A stretch of DNA of 64,000 bases from Nephrocerus scutellatus (taxonomy: Eukaryota; Arthropoda; Insecta; Diptera; Pipunculidae), in NCBI GenBank assembly GCA_947095585.1, contig OX352761.1, positions 34,067,777 through 34,131,776 on the forward strand, in the 5' to 3' direction. Positions 53,714-64,000 of this stretch are shown in pieces. Each line of letters opens with the position of its first letter. Within the stretch, counting starts at the first letter, position 1. A model generated the notes under the pieces. The model was not told the DNA's origin and did no database searches. It saw nothing but the letters and a program-made list of their open reading frames with translations. Made by a program: the position numbers and the translations under genes.

Positions 53714-55815
53714 GTGCAGCAGCAACAAAAACAACAACAACAACAACTCAAACAACAACAAAATACTTCAAATACAAAAAGAGTAAATAAAATCAACAAA
53801 AATTCTACAAAACCAAAACTCAAAACAATAACAACGACGACAACAACAACAAAAAAGGATTTTGCCTATTTTTATGGAATTTTTGTAGGTGTGTTTTTTT
53901 GTTGTTGTTTTAGCAGAGAACATTTGTGAAATTTTGATGTTGTACTTGTGTCATCTATACATACATATCCACATAAATGGTGCAGGAGCTGGCGCTTATG
54001 GCGCTTAGAGTTCTGGCGCTACTTCTGCTGCTGGTGCTGGAGTGTCTAGGTATTGTGTTGTGTTATACGCGGAAATTACGAAAAAAAGCTTCACTATACT
54101 TAGAGGAGACTTTTCTATACAATTGAAAAGCCTGAAACACACTAAGATATATTGGGCAAAAGTTTGGTCGCGTTTGCCGCTGAGCCCATCCTGTGTGCCC
54201 CGTTGAGCCGCGAGGCTAGATAACCTATAGCTTACAGAGAGGCGGTGTGGTGCGGTGCGGTAGCACATATACTCGTATACATTTGCGTTCGCGCGAGACA
54301 GGAACAAGAGAAAAATTCTATTACTTTTGCTTATCTAGGACCATTCATTCCAATATCGAGAATTTGTGTCGTTTTGGTGCGTCGTGGCGGCGTTTTTCAG
54401 TCACGCTTTTTCGGCGTTGTTGTTGATACACGCGTGTTATCATCATCGCTGCAGTCGCATACCGCGATGGTCCAGTCTTCTAACATCTAACATATTTTCA
54501 GCACGCAGAAAAATTATATTCCCATCATTAGAAAAATATCGCTTTTACTACTGAATACATAAAAAATAAAATAAAATAAAATAAAATACATTTTTAAATT
54601 AAAAAATGTTAATCTATAAGAAAATTGCTGAAACTCCGTCATTAATTACAAGCAATATAACCAAATAATGTAAACTTGGAAAACAAATAAATGCAATAAA
54701 ACAACAACAACAAAATTCAATTAATCAATTCAATAAATGAAAAAGTGTTGTGTGCGTGCGTTTGATTATATGTATTTTTATTAAATTTGAATTAATTCTC
54801 ATGCAAAGAAAACACATTACCAGTTGGAACCAAGTTTTAACTTTGAATTTGTTTCGCTAGTTGCCAAAATTATTTCGAAGCTCACCAACTACCACAACTA
54901 AGCACTAAGCAAACAATAGCGGTCCAAATTACATAGGAATGAAGTGAAATTAATTTTAATCGAAGTTAAAAACAACAAAATATAAAAAAACCTTAACCCA
55001 AGTATACAAATACCACCTACTAATCAAATTTACTACAACAACAACAACTGATGTAACTGCGACCAGCATAAGCAACCTTCCAAGTTTTTGCTGTGCACTA
55101 CAGCAATTCTATAGTTTTGTTTCTTATATTAAATGAATATTTTGTAATTTCGATTTTATTTTCTTCAATGTCACTGAGTGCGAGATGGCAAAAATCATCG
55201 ATTATCGAAAAGTTATGAATAAAACAATTGCAGAAGCGACTGATAATGGCTGAAACAACCACAAAATGAACGAACAAACGAAATCAAAATGAAACCAAAT
55301 TCGCAAAATTAAATCTTTTAGCAGAAATCACAGCACAAATTAAAAATTGAGGACAAACCGGGATACAAACTAAAAGTGCTCCCAACTCCCAACCGGGCTT
55401 AAGTGAAGGAAACAATTTAAAAAAAATCATGTAGCTTTAGTTGTTAATTCGTTTGGTTTAAAGTTATGTTGCAAATTACTCGGATTTTAAATTATCTATC
55501 TGTTGTTAAGTTTGTGTAAAACTCATATCAAACCAAAAAAAAAGTTCCCCCTTCTCCTATGTTGACTGGAATTGTTTTTAGTGAACACTTTGTTTCAAGT
55601 TGTCCTTGAGTTCGAACAGCGCAATAGAACACGAAAATTATTATTCTTTGGGTTGGTTTAACAACAACTAAGGTCGAAAAAATTTATACAAAAAATTGTT
55701 TACTTAAATATCAACAACAAAAATTTAATTTGCAAATATCTGGCGACGGCAAAAACGGCAACAGCAACAACAACAATAAAATACCTGAAAGCCAACAGTG
55801 AAAATTTGGATCAAA
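53714..55815 (+). promoter_or_regulatory. Candidate 5' leader region of a host gene
   Basis: This 2.1-kb stretch is rich in CAA and AAC triplets (GCAGCAGCAACAAAAACAAC at 53,716; CAACAACAACAACTGATG at 55,034; ACAGCAACAACAACAATAAA at 55,759), poor in TEs and without long frames, as is common for fly 5' untranslated exons. It leads directly to the ATG at 55,816. Where transcription starts, and whether all of it is exonic, cannot be told. Confidence 0.4.
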
Positions 55816-55863
55816 ATGCTAACGGATATCAAAAAAATTTGTGATAAAACTTTTCATTTACTG
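55816..55863 (+). CDS. Candidate first coding exon of an unidentified host gene
   Basis: ATG with the favourable context TCAAAATG opens 16 codons (MLTDIKKICDKTFHLL) that end exactly at CTG followed by GTAAGTGAAAA, a near-perfect splice donor. Exon phase is 0. Upstream lies 100 bp of CAA-rich leader-like sequence. The peptide is short and slightly amphipathic, compatible with the start of a longer protein or a signal region completed by the next exon. I do not recognise it. If unspliced the frame would run only 17 codons further. No acceptor exon is identifiable, so the intron probably exceeds the rest of the window (at least 8 kb) or the next exon is too small to see. Confidence rests on the start-plus-donor combination only. 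Confidence 0.5.
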
Positions 55864-57516
55864 GTAAGTGAAAACACAGTTGTTTTACATACTTTAATGA
55901 TGGTTTTTTAGTTAAAAATCAGTTAACATTAAATTAAATAAATTCGTATAACATTCTGTGATACGAAAATAGAGCAAATATAGCAATAAAATTGTATGCG
56001 ACATAAGTCCAACAACAATAATATTTTCAAACGTTACCTTTAAGTCAACGTGAAACTTTCAACCATATCGTCCGACTATGGATGTAACGGAGTAGTCCTT
56101 GTTCTCCTGATGTCGAGTAATTGGCACAGCCTTTGGAACAATAGCGACTTAAAATTCTGCCCTTGATCGGAATGCAGCAGGTAATTTCCTACTTCTGTCA
56201 ACCATCAAAACCTAGCATTTTTAAAAGAATTCTTATTACTCGGTGCGCACACCTTTGCACCGATATCAGTGATCAAGAGTAATTTAACTTTTCATTTATG
56301 GTCAATATGTATATTGTGCTTAGTGTGTGTATGATCGCTAAAGTAACGAAAGGCTTAACATACATACTCGTCAGCCAGTCTGTAAAACTTTTTTGTTAGG
56401 CCAGTCTTCTAACATTTCTTCTATAGCGTCGGCTTGTTCAGTTTGATAAAAAAATGTTGCAAAGCTTATTAGCCGTGCTGATCTTTTTAAAATAAATCAA
56501 TCGTTTTAATTCTTCAAAAAATATGCACAAATAAGTTTCTAATTCCTAAGAAATTCCTTTTTGCAAGTAATTTCTAACGGTTAGTTTCTTTCTATAAAGT
56601 TGCGTATTCCTTTAATTAAGGTAGAAGAGCGCGAAGAAGACGTCGGTTCATCCGGTAGGTTTTTGTATGATTCTTTTAGGTTTTTGTATTCGGTTGGTGT
56701 GTTAACCATATATGATGCACAAAGTTTATATGGTTAGTTTTTGAAGCATAGTTTTAGGCTTACTTATTCGGTTTGTGCATATGTAGAAAAATATATTTTG
56801 TTGAATTGCAAAGGGTTTGTATATTTATAACGGAAAAAAGTAAAATCATAGTGTTCTCGTTTCTTAGATACAATCAGAAAAACATAAAAAACAAAGAATA
56901 TGAGCGAATTGTTTAAGTAAATTATGCGCGCTAGATTATTGCAACGTATGTTAATTTCATGTCAAGTTATTCTAACTAAGGCACATAAGGAGACAAAATA
57001 AAAAATATTTTTTTATTTGTATTTTGTATTTAGCAGTTTACTTCAATTGTTTAAGATTTTCCTAATTTTTTAAATGTTTTAATTGACTTAATTGTAATTC
57101 TAGATACAATACAACATCCCAACTCCCAATAATAATTTAAAAAACTCCAAAATATGTTTGTAGTCTTCTAACTAAATTTAATTTTTAATTTTAATTTTTA
57201 ATACAACGACAACAACCAAATTGGCGGTCAGTTAAGAACCAAAAAAAAATGAAAATGATCATACAGACAAAGATAAGATGAAGAAAATATCTTCACCGAT
57301 TTGCTACTGTAATTAGGCGCCACCATCACTATCACCTTTTAAGCTTTTATCATGATTAATGTCTTTTAGAAGAACTCAAGGACTCAAGGCTTACAATCAT
57401 AGACAAATCACACACATTTCATTAGAAAAGCTCCCCTTCGGCAATGACGTCGAGTCTGAGCGAGAATTAGGTGCGCACTGATTTTTGAAACAAGATTGCA
57501 GTGGGTTACTGGCTGT

Positions 57517-57556
57517 CTATCTCTCTCTTTCGCCCTTTCCTTCTTTTTCTCTTATG
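57517..57556 (+). promoter_or_regulatory. CT-rich (GAGA-type) patch
   Basis: TATCTCTCTCTTTCGCCC followed by further CT-rich sequence. GAGAG motifs on the minus strand are the type bound by GAGA factor in flies. Binding is not shown by sequence. Confidence 0.3.
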
Positions 57557-59718
57557 TTGGTATGCACTATTCCAAACACAAAACGATGAAAAAGATTGAG
57601 CTGTTTAGCTTGGAAGTTTTGTAGTTTTTTCTCCTTAAATGCAAAAAGAAACCTGATGGTCCCGGCATCGACAGGGCGCATGCCCTTGTTTATGTCGGTA
57701 TTGGTGGTTGAATGCAAATTGCTCTCAGAACTTTCTAGTCTAATATTTCACGAAGAATTTCTCCACTTATGCGTTTTCTCCTCTGGTGCTAGATGCGTGT
57801 GCGCACGTGTATGCCTGGCAGAAGTTTTAGTTGATGTATTAAATGAGAAATTCTATTGTCGATGGAGCGCGCGGTGGGTGAAAAAGCGATTAAAGGGAAA
57901 GAAATAATTCGAATTTTCTTTTTTTGCATATTGCATAGCGTATCCTTTTTCTCGCTTTTGCAAATAAAAGTTTTAGAAAGGGTTCATCCGAGCGGCAGAA
58001 CTCCCACCCACCACTACTCTCATTTAACCTGCTGTTGGTGCATCAGGGGCTGATTAACCATCGTGATGCTTTGCTCGTGCTTTCGTTCTTCTGTTTTTGA
58101 GCTCGTCGTCGCTGTCGTTCATGTTCGACTCTCGCGATTGGATTCGGTCAACGGTGTCGCTGGATGTTCGCATTGACCGAACGATGGAAATAAGAGAAAG
58201 TCCTTAAGACTTTTCTATTCCTTGGCTTAACAGAGTGTGCATTGCTTCGCCGTGCTTATAGCGACGTTCAGACGACATCGCATGGCACAACTCTTCTGGT
58301 CGGCTATGAGTTAAGCGTGTTTTTTTATACATATATATTAAACATATATTACACATATATTTTATGTTAATATTGTATAAGTATATTGGGCCGATGATTT
58401 TCATACTACATACATATACATATGCTAACTCCAAGAAAAATTAGGAGAAACGCACGTTTCTAATAAAATCATCTTGTGCGCGTTCGGTGTCGTCGTTTGC
58501 CTCACCTTCACCTTCGCCTACGCCATGGTCTCAGTGTTAGTCATCGTTGTTATTGTTGTCGTCGTCGCCTTCGCCGTCGCCTAATACCCCCGCATTACAA
58601 TACAAATATTCCATAATTTTGTTGTAAGCAAAAAAGATCGAAATCGGGTGTCGAAGGAGAATGTCTTAAAGTGCGCGTCCGTATGTGTCTTCTGTCTTCC
58701 CCAGTTACCGCCGTCACGAGACTCTTTTTTTTAATAATCAACCATAATATCAATAATGCATACATAATTTTGTGGGCATCTTGTGCTCTTCAGTTTGATG
58801 CGTTGACCAATGTGTACCGGCGACGGCGACGAATCACACAAATTTAAGAGGAGCAACATCATCAGCAATTCACAAACAGGATTATTTCAATTTACTACAC
58901 TACTGCTCAGTATATGTTTTCGTATTACCAAAATTAAAAAAAAAACAAAATGTAAGTAATAAGAAACTATCAAAAAAACCTTGCTAGATACATGATTGGA
59001 CTTTGTTATCTATGGAGTTTTTATCATCAAGTCTGATTGTAACAAGATGATGATGATCTCAGGCATATCACTTTCGTCATCGTTCGGTCGACACCGAAAT
59101 AAAGTTAGCCCCCGGTGCAATGTGCCACTAACCAACGACGAGAATTTTCGCCGTTGTCACCCAAATTTGACACTACTCGCACATTCTACCGTAATATAAT
59201 GAAAATTCATTTTAATAATATGTACGGGACAAATAGAATATTTCTACTACTGTATAGGTACGTGTTTCTTCAGAGGAGATTTTCTCCTTTTCTTGTGATG
59301 GGGTAAGATTTTCTATTCGCCTGGTTTTCCTTTCGATGTTCAGTTTCTCTTTTTCATTTTGGAGCCGAAGTAAGCGTACCACCCACAAACCACCCACCAA
59401 TATGTACGCACACAGTTATTGTCCGTAGCAAACGCTTTCTATGCTAGAGTTTGCAATTACAATGCCTTGGGTGTATAGGTTTGTTATCCGTGCCGAACTA
59501 AAGGGTAGTAAAGTTAACTCTGCGTTTTTTCGCTTGAAGGGGGTAGTGTTTACAGACGTAGGTGTTCTTATCTATGCACTATGTCTAACTGAGCTTTACC
59601 CCACTCCACCACAAAATAAACCATCCTAACGCAATACTAAGTATGCACATAGTTGTGTTGTCGTCCTGTAAGTCGAATTCTATTTCCCACACAAATGCAC
59701 AACTCACTTGTTTGTACT

Positions 59719-59776
59719 CTATCTCTCTCTCTCTCATTCGTTCTATAGTTTTCTCTCTTTCTCTCTCTTTTGCGCA
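59719..59776 (+). promoter_or_regulatory. CT-rich (GAGA-type) cluster
   Basis: TATCTCTCTCTCTCTCATTC and TTTTCTCTCTTTCTCTCTCT within 60 bp give many GAGAG words on the minus strand. They are typical of fly promoter-proximal and Polycomb/Trithorax elements, but also of neutral microsatellites. Confidence 0.35.
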
Positions 59777-61412
59777 CTCCAGCTTCATCTATCTCTGACA
59801 TTATCATGCATTCTCTATACTCATCGTAAGTCGTATTTGTGTTCGTATGTGTTTGTGTAGGGATAGAAGAGATAGAGATGTTGTGTGAGGCGACCTTATA
59901 TTTTGAAATAGAATATAAGACATCCTTTTCCTTTAGGTTTTCGTATTCCTAGAGAAATCACCTCGGTGTTGGCTTTTGGTAAGGCATATATTTAGTTTTC
60001 ACTTCGTCCTCGTCGTCGTCGTAGCTTTTTACTCGTTTTGCTCTTAATTTCGGCATTCGTTCGGTGGTAATGTTTTTCCTTCTTTTCGTTATTATTCTTA
60101 TATGTTATATAGATTATTTCAATACTTATCTACGACGGACACAGCTCGGTAAGGATTTTACCTTCTTCTACAGTGACCGCACAAACACACATACCTCCGC
60201 CACTCCACACAACACCATGCAATCGAACCCCTTCGAGTCAGCCGCCTCCTTCTAGTTCATCTTCATTTTTGTGCAGGTTCGGATGGAGAGCTTACTTCTA
60301 TACTCTGCTTACAAATTCGACTAATATCTTGTTATATATAAATATGCTCAAAATATTACAAATATTATACATATATAAATGTATAAGATATATTTCGAAA
60401 TATAATATCTCGGCGTGGATGTAGATTGCTTAGTGTAAAAGCGTAAGGCAGGCAGCAAGCCTTCAAGTTGGGTTGGACGAGTTAGTCAGTTTTTGGTCTC
60501 TCATTGACAACGACGACGATGTTCAGTGCGCTTCTGAGCAGCATCTTAACCACTTGTAACAAGAATTCGCGGGCGAACTACTACTACTACATGTATATGT
60601 ATACCAAAATTAAGGAAATAGAAAAAAAATAGACATTCTATATAACATAACAATATACATACATATATAAATAGTAGAAAACGTCTTCGGCGGGTTTCGG
60701 GACTTTGCCGCGGTTGTCGTTGATGCTGCCGCTCTTACAAACACCCCAGTGGAACAGTGGTGAGCAAGAAGCATCAGGCCACTGGCGACAGGCCACAATA
60801 GAATATAATAGTGCGCGGGAAAAGGATCCACTAAATCCAGCAGCGGGCATAGTTGAGCATTAGAGCTGCAGTATGACTGGCACGGTGTAGCGGTCGAGTT
60901 TAAGTGAACCGCTCGTCAACGCGCTGCTTCATTATACATTTCAGTGAGTTCCGATGAGAGTCTTCTCTGCCTACTTATGTTTTAAAATGAGTGCTGCCCC
61001 TTTTCAAGTGGTGGATAGTAGTATCTTCAGCTTTGGCGATTCCTTTCTCGAGAAGAGCTGCAATGAGGTTGCAGCGGCGCGACATTGGCAGCGCCAGCAG
61101 CTGACAAATAATAAAGCAAGCTAAAGGCTGTGCTTTTGGTTTGTAATAAGGCTCCAAGGATATTCGCCGAAGATACAAAGATACGAAGATATACACGACG
61201 ATGACGATAGCGTGTAGTGTTTTTTTTTTTTGTAGTTTCGCTATTGCTTGAGAAAATGGTTCATTTCTCTTGTCGGCTATAGTGGTTATGCTGCTGCTGC
61301 GAGCACGTCATACCAAATATAAGGCAGAAGGACAATACCAGCAGCAACAACAAGAACAACAACAGCAATTTTATACGTTATAGAAAATATCCAGTTTGTT
61401 TCGTTTCGTTCT

Positions 61413-61450
61413 TATATAAGCACTCGCTGTGTCTTTCTTGTGAGACATTC
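61413..61450 (+). promoter_or_regulatory. Candidate core promoter (TATA plus weak initiator)
   Basis: TATATAAG at 61,413-61,420 is followed about 34 bp downstream by GACATTCG, a weak match to the fly initiator TCAKTY, within an otherwise unremarkable region. It lies about 970 bp before the candidate start codon at 62,419. The spacing is slightly long and no downstream promoter element is evident. Confidence 0.3.
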
Positions 61451-62418
61451 GTCTTAGGTCAAGCAAACCAACACCACTGTAATGGTTTAATCTAAATTAT
61501 CTGTGCACAACATTTTTCGGACAATAACAATAATAATAATAATATACTATCATTACAATAAACATCTAAAAAAGGCGGAAAAACAAAATAAAATTAACAT
61601 TAAAAATAAATGCTAAATTTTGCAATGATATTATCACTCTCACTTATGTATTTGTGCAACAAAATTAAAAAGTTTAATAAAATGAATGATAAAATGATAA
61701 TTCTTTAGTGTGGTGCGCGCTAATATTTCGCATAAAATTAAAATTTATTAAATACAAGCTGAAATGTAACTGTAATTAAATTGAATCTTTAACGTATGTG
61801 CAAAGAATAAAATAACAAATAAAATAATAAATATTTATTAAAAACAAACCATGTATTTTTTTTTTTAAGAAAAACGAAAATAAGCGCGAAATATGCACAA
61901 CACAACAAAATTAAATTTCCTCAACGGCTACGCACGGTTGTGGTAGTGGTAACGGATTTTCTTATCAACAATTAAATGAAAAAAAAGCACAAATTTAATG
62001 CTTAAAATATTTACAATGCTTAAAATCTGCCACAAGTTATTTCCGTTGGTTTATTCAAATTTAAAAAAAAAATTTAAATTGTAACAATTTTTGGATAAAA
62101 AACTAAAACGAAAACCATGTAGCATACTCTTAGGCAGTTAAAAAAAAAACAAGAAATAATTTTACCCTTTTTTCGCGTTAAGTCCAACAAAAATTGCATA
62201 CTTTTTTGAATATCTTTAAGTTGGTCGATCGCCAGAGAGCCAGCCAGCGCAGCTAGCCGCATCAAAAAATTTCAACTTAATTTGTGGTGTTTTGTGTTAA
62301 TTTTACTGTTTTACGCTGGTTTAGTGCATGTGAATGTGAATGTGTTAGCACCGCACCAAGGCGCTTGTGATTTTCGTTGCCGCAAAATATGCACTGACTG
62401 AGCATTGTATTTGGAATA
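61451..62418. other. Possible leader of a second transcript, AT-rich
   Basis: AT-rich sequence with many short A and T runs and no frame of interest. It includes GCCAGAGAGCCAGCCAGCGC near 62,229. Confidence 0.3.
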
Positions 62419-62468
62419 ATGGACACATTCTATAATTTCTTCAACTCTACGCTATTTAAGTTTTTATG
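62419..62468 (+). CDS. Weak candidate first coding exon
   Basis: ATG in GGAATAATGG context opens MDTFYNFFNSTLFKFL, then TG before GTAAAATATC, a usable but non-consensus donor. If unspliced it stops after one more codon. Its exon phase would be 2, unlike the phase-0 candidate at 55,816, so both cannot feed the same acceptor in the same frame. It may be an alternative first exon of another frame, an upstream ORF or chance. Confidence 0.22.
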
Positions 62469-64000
62469 GTAAAATATCAACCCGAGTATATGAGAGTAAA
62501 ATTTCAATTACATAAAAAAATCCAATGGACTACCCTGATGAGAGTGGGAATTTCTAGATCATTACTTATAAACAATAAGTTTTTCAAAATTTTTATTACT
62601 GAACATTTCACATGTGTATATAGCAAAATATTTAGAGAATTTTTGAGTGGTTCTCCTCTAATATTCAAGACTTTGCTTCTTTTGTTCAGTTTTCGTTTCT
62701 ACTTTCTAATAATGTTTCTCTTATTTTTTGCTGATTGAAAATTTTTCCTTCTTACCATGACATATTGGTCTGCTTGTAATAATGAAGTTTGAATAAGAAG
62801 TAACTAATGAAGGTAATAATGACATACTATTAGGCAACATTGTAGCTAAAAAGAAGATACAATTCATAAGAAAGGCATATTGGCAGGCGCCCTATAGATA
62901 CACTAGCAATGTGAATTTCAAGGAAAACAAAATTTCAGTATTAATTTTCTAGTTGTAATTTTGTATATAAAGCTTTCGAAAATTTATAACATAAAAATAA
63001 TTTACTGTATCTACACTACTCGACATATTTATATTTTTATTATTATGATTTAGTTTTAAACTAATACTAAATATTTTCAGATATCAATAATAAGTTTAGT
63101 TGACTTTAGACAAAAAAATAATATGCAAAATTCTTTAAAAAAATTATATCTGTATGTACTTGGGTTATAATCGCAAACGCATTTAAGAGAAAAAATAAAA
63201 GTCAAATATTAGGTCAAGGAACTAATGTTTACATGTAGTTTTAGGAACTTTAATTAACTGTTTAGTAGCATAGCACCGTTTATCTCTCCTTCCGTCTGTC
63301 AACTTACTTTCTCATGATTTGACATCTAAAACAATTTATTTCACTTTTAAAGACCAGTTCAAAAAAAATTATATTATTAAGTGCACTCTAAATAGAGGCA
63401 AAAGATATCAAACCAATGCATATAAAGTTGTTAAAATTAGAACTGTTCATTTTTCGTATTTTTACATTTTAACTATATTCGCAATTTAATGATTTTGATA
63501 ATTACCAACATACATATGACACTCCTATACTCTCAACCTTGTAATCATATTAACTTCAATGTTAACTTTTCCTCCCTTCAAGTCTAATTAAAATTTATCA
63601 ACTGATTGCTTCTTTTAAAAAAAGTTCCCTTGTTTATCTCCTCACAAAAAAAATCCTACTGGATTGAGCTTGAACTGTGCTTGTCGTTCGAAATTCCGTC
63701 AAGACTTACATTTAATTTATGACATTAACTTTAATTGAAGTAATTTAAGACAAGTCATATTCCACATATTTTTAGTTTTTGTAAATCAGCCATAGGCATT
63801 ATTTTTATTTCTATGTTGTATTGGTATTTATTGTCTGTGCTAAAGAATTAGTTATTTAAACAACAATTACTATTTTTTAGGTAGGACATTGGTCTTGAGT
63901 GCATAACGCTCCATAAATCAAATAATGAATCGGCAGCATTTCATGTGAAATGGTTAAAGTTTTAATATAATAATAAGTTTACAATATATAGTAACTTTTA
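62469..64000. other. No recognised feature to window end
   Basis: AT-rich sequence without supported frames or repeats, compatible with intron. Confidence 0.45.

Larger units (their letters stand above)
55864..61400. other. Probable large intron or regulatory region, no recognised gene
   Basis: TE-free by eye. It contains CGTCGTCGCCTTCGCCGTCG-type runs near 58,558-58,580, TCGTCCTCGTCGTCGTCGTA near 60,005, several CT-rich patches and AT-rich patches (58,320-58,400; 60,320-60,400). Frames up to 103 codons (57,596-57,907) lack domains. Confidence 0.4.

Noticed and set aside
62419..62468. Reading 55,816 and 62,419 as interchangeable alternative first exons of one gene
   Set aside because: Their splice phases differ (0 and 2), so they cannot join one acceptor in the same frame. 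They are kept as separate candidates.
1..64000. rRNA genes, organellar DNA or a bacterial contaminant
   Set aside because: No conserved rRNA motifs, no operon-like gene density and no ribosome binding sites before long ORFs. All long ORFs are eukaryotic transposon genes.

Overview
This window looks like a TE-rich stretch of a higher-fly (Diptera, Schizophora) nuclear genome. The base composition is AT-rich with long non-coding stretches. It carries insect-type Jockey, RTE, CR1-like and R1/LOA-like non-LTR retrotransposons, a Ty3/gypsy LTR element, a DD41D (rosa-type) mariner-superfamily transposon and a pogo-like element. CAA-rich leader-like DNA in the last 12 kb is also typical of flies. 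A tephritid fruit fly is my best guess, because rosa elements were first described in Ceratitis rosa, but this is inference. Nothing indicates bacterial, organellar or viral-genome origin.

Layout. Positions 1-1.9 kb hold remnants of an R1/LOA-type non-LTR element. From 2.7 to 22.4 kb there is a patchwork of short repeats. It contains copies of a recurrent family with AAATTCTCTA subterminal inverted repeats and internal minisatellites, an AAAAGACCC-rich minisatellite, small TIR elements, an LTR fragment, two adjacent miniature rosa derivatives, decayed RTE and CR1-like fragments, a seven-copy 118-bp satellite and a decayed Myb/SANT-like gene. Positions 22.4-27.2 kb are largely featureless. Positions 27.2-38.2 kb form a nested TE cluster: an RTE element with a perfect-looking 427-bp tandem duplication, a Jockey-like endonuclease fragment split by a 1.3-kb rosa element, and a defective gypsy element split by a second RTE copy. 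Positions 38.2-51.4 kb carry more copies of the recurrent family. One is interrupted by a nearly intact 4.7-kb Jockey-clade retrotransposon with a 12-bp target duplication, and its far end abuts a pogo-like element.

From about 51.5 kb to the end the character changes. Recognisable TEs almost disappear and the DNA is rich in CAA, CGTCGT and GAGA-type simple sequence. One convincing candidate first coding exon (55,816-55,863, 16 codons followed by a consensus GTAAGT donor) and one weaker one (62,419-62,468, downstream of a TATA-like motif) are seen. I read this part as the 5' regulatory, leader and first-intron region of a host gene on the + strand whose main exons lie beyond the window. I cannot name that gene.

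The only long open frames are transposon genes: Jockey ORF1 and ORF2, rosa transposase with one internal stop, and gypsy and RTE fragments. The insertion order can be partly reconstructed. Jockey is younger than the repeat copy it splits, the solo LTR is younger than the small repeat it splits, rosa is younger than the Jockey-like fragment it splits, and one RTE copy is younger than the gypsy element.
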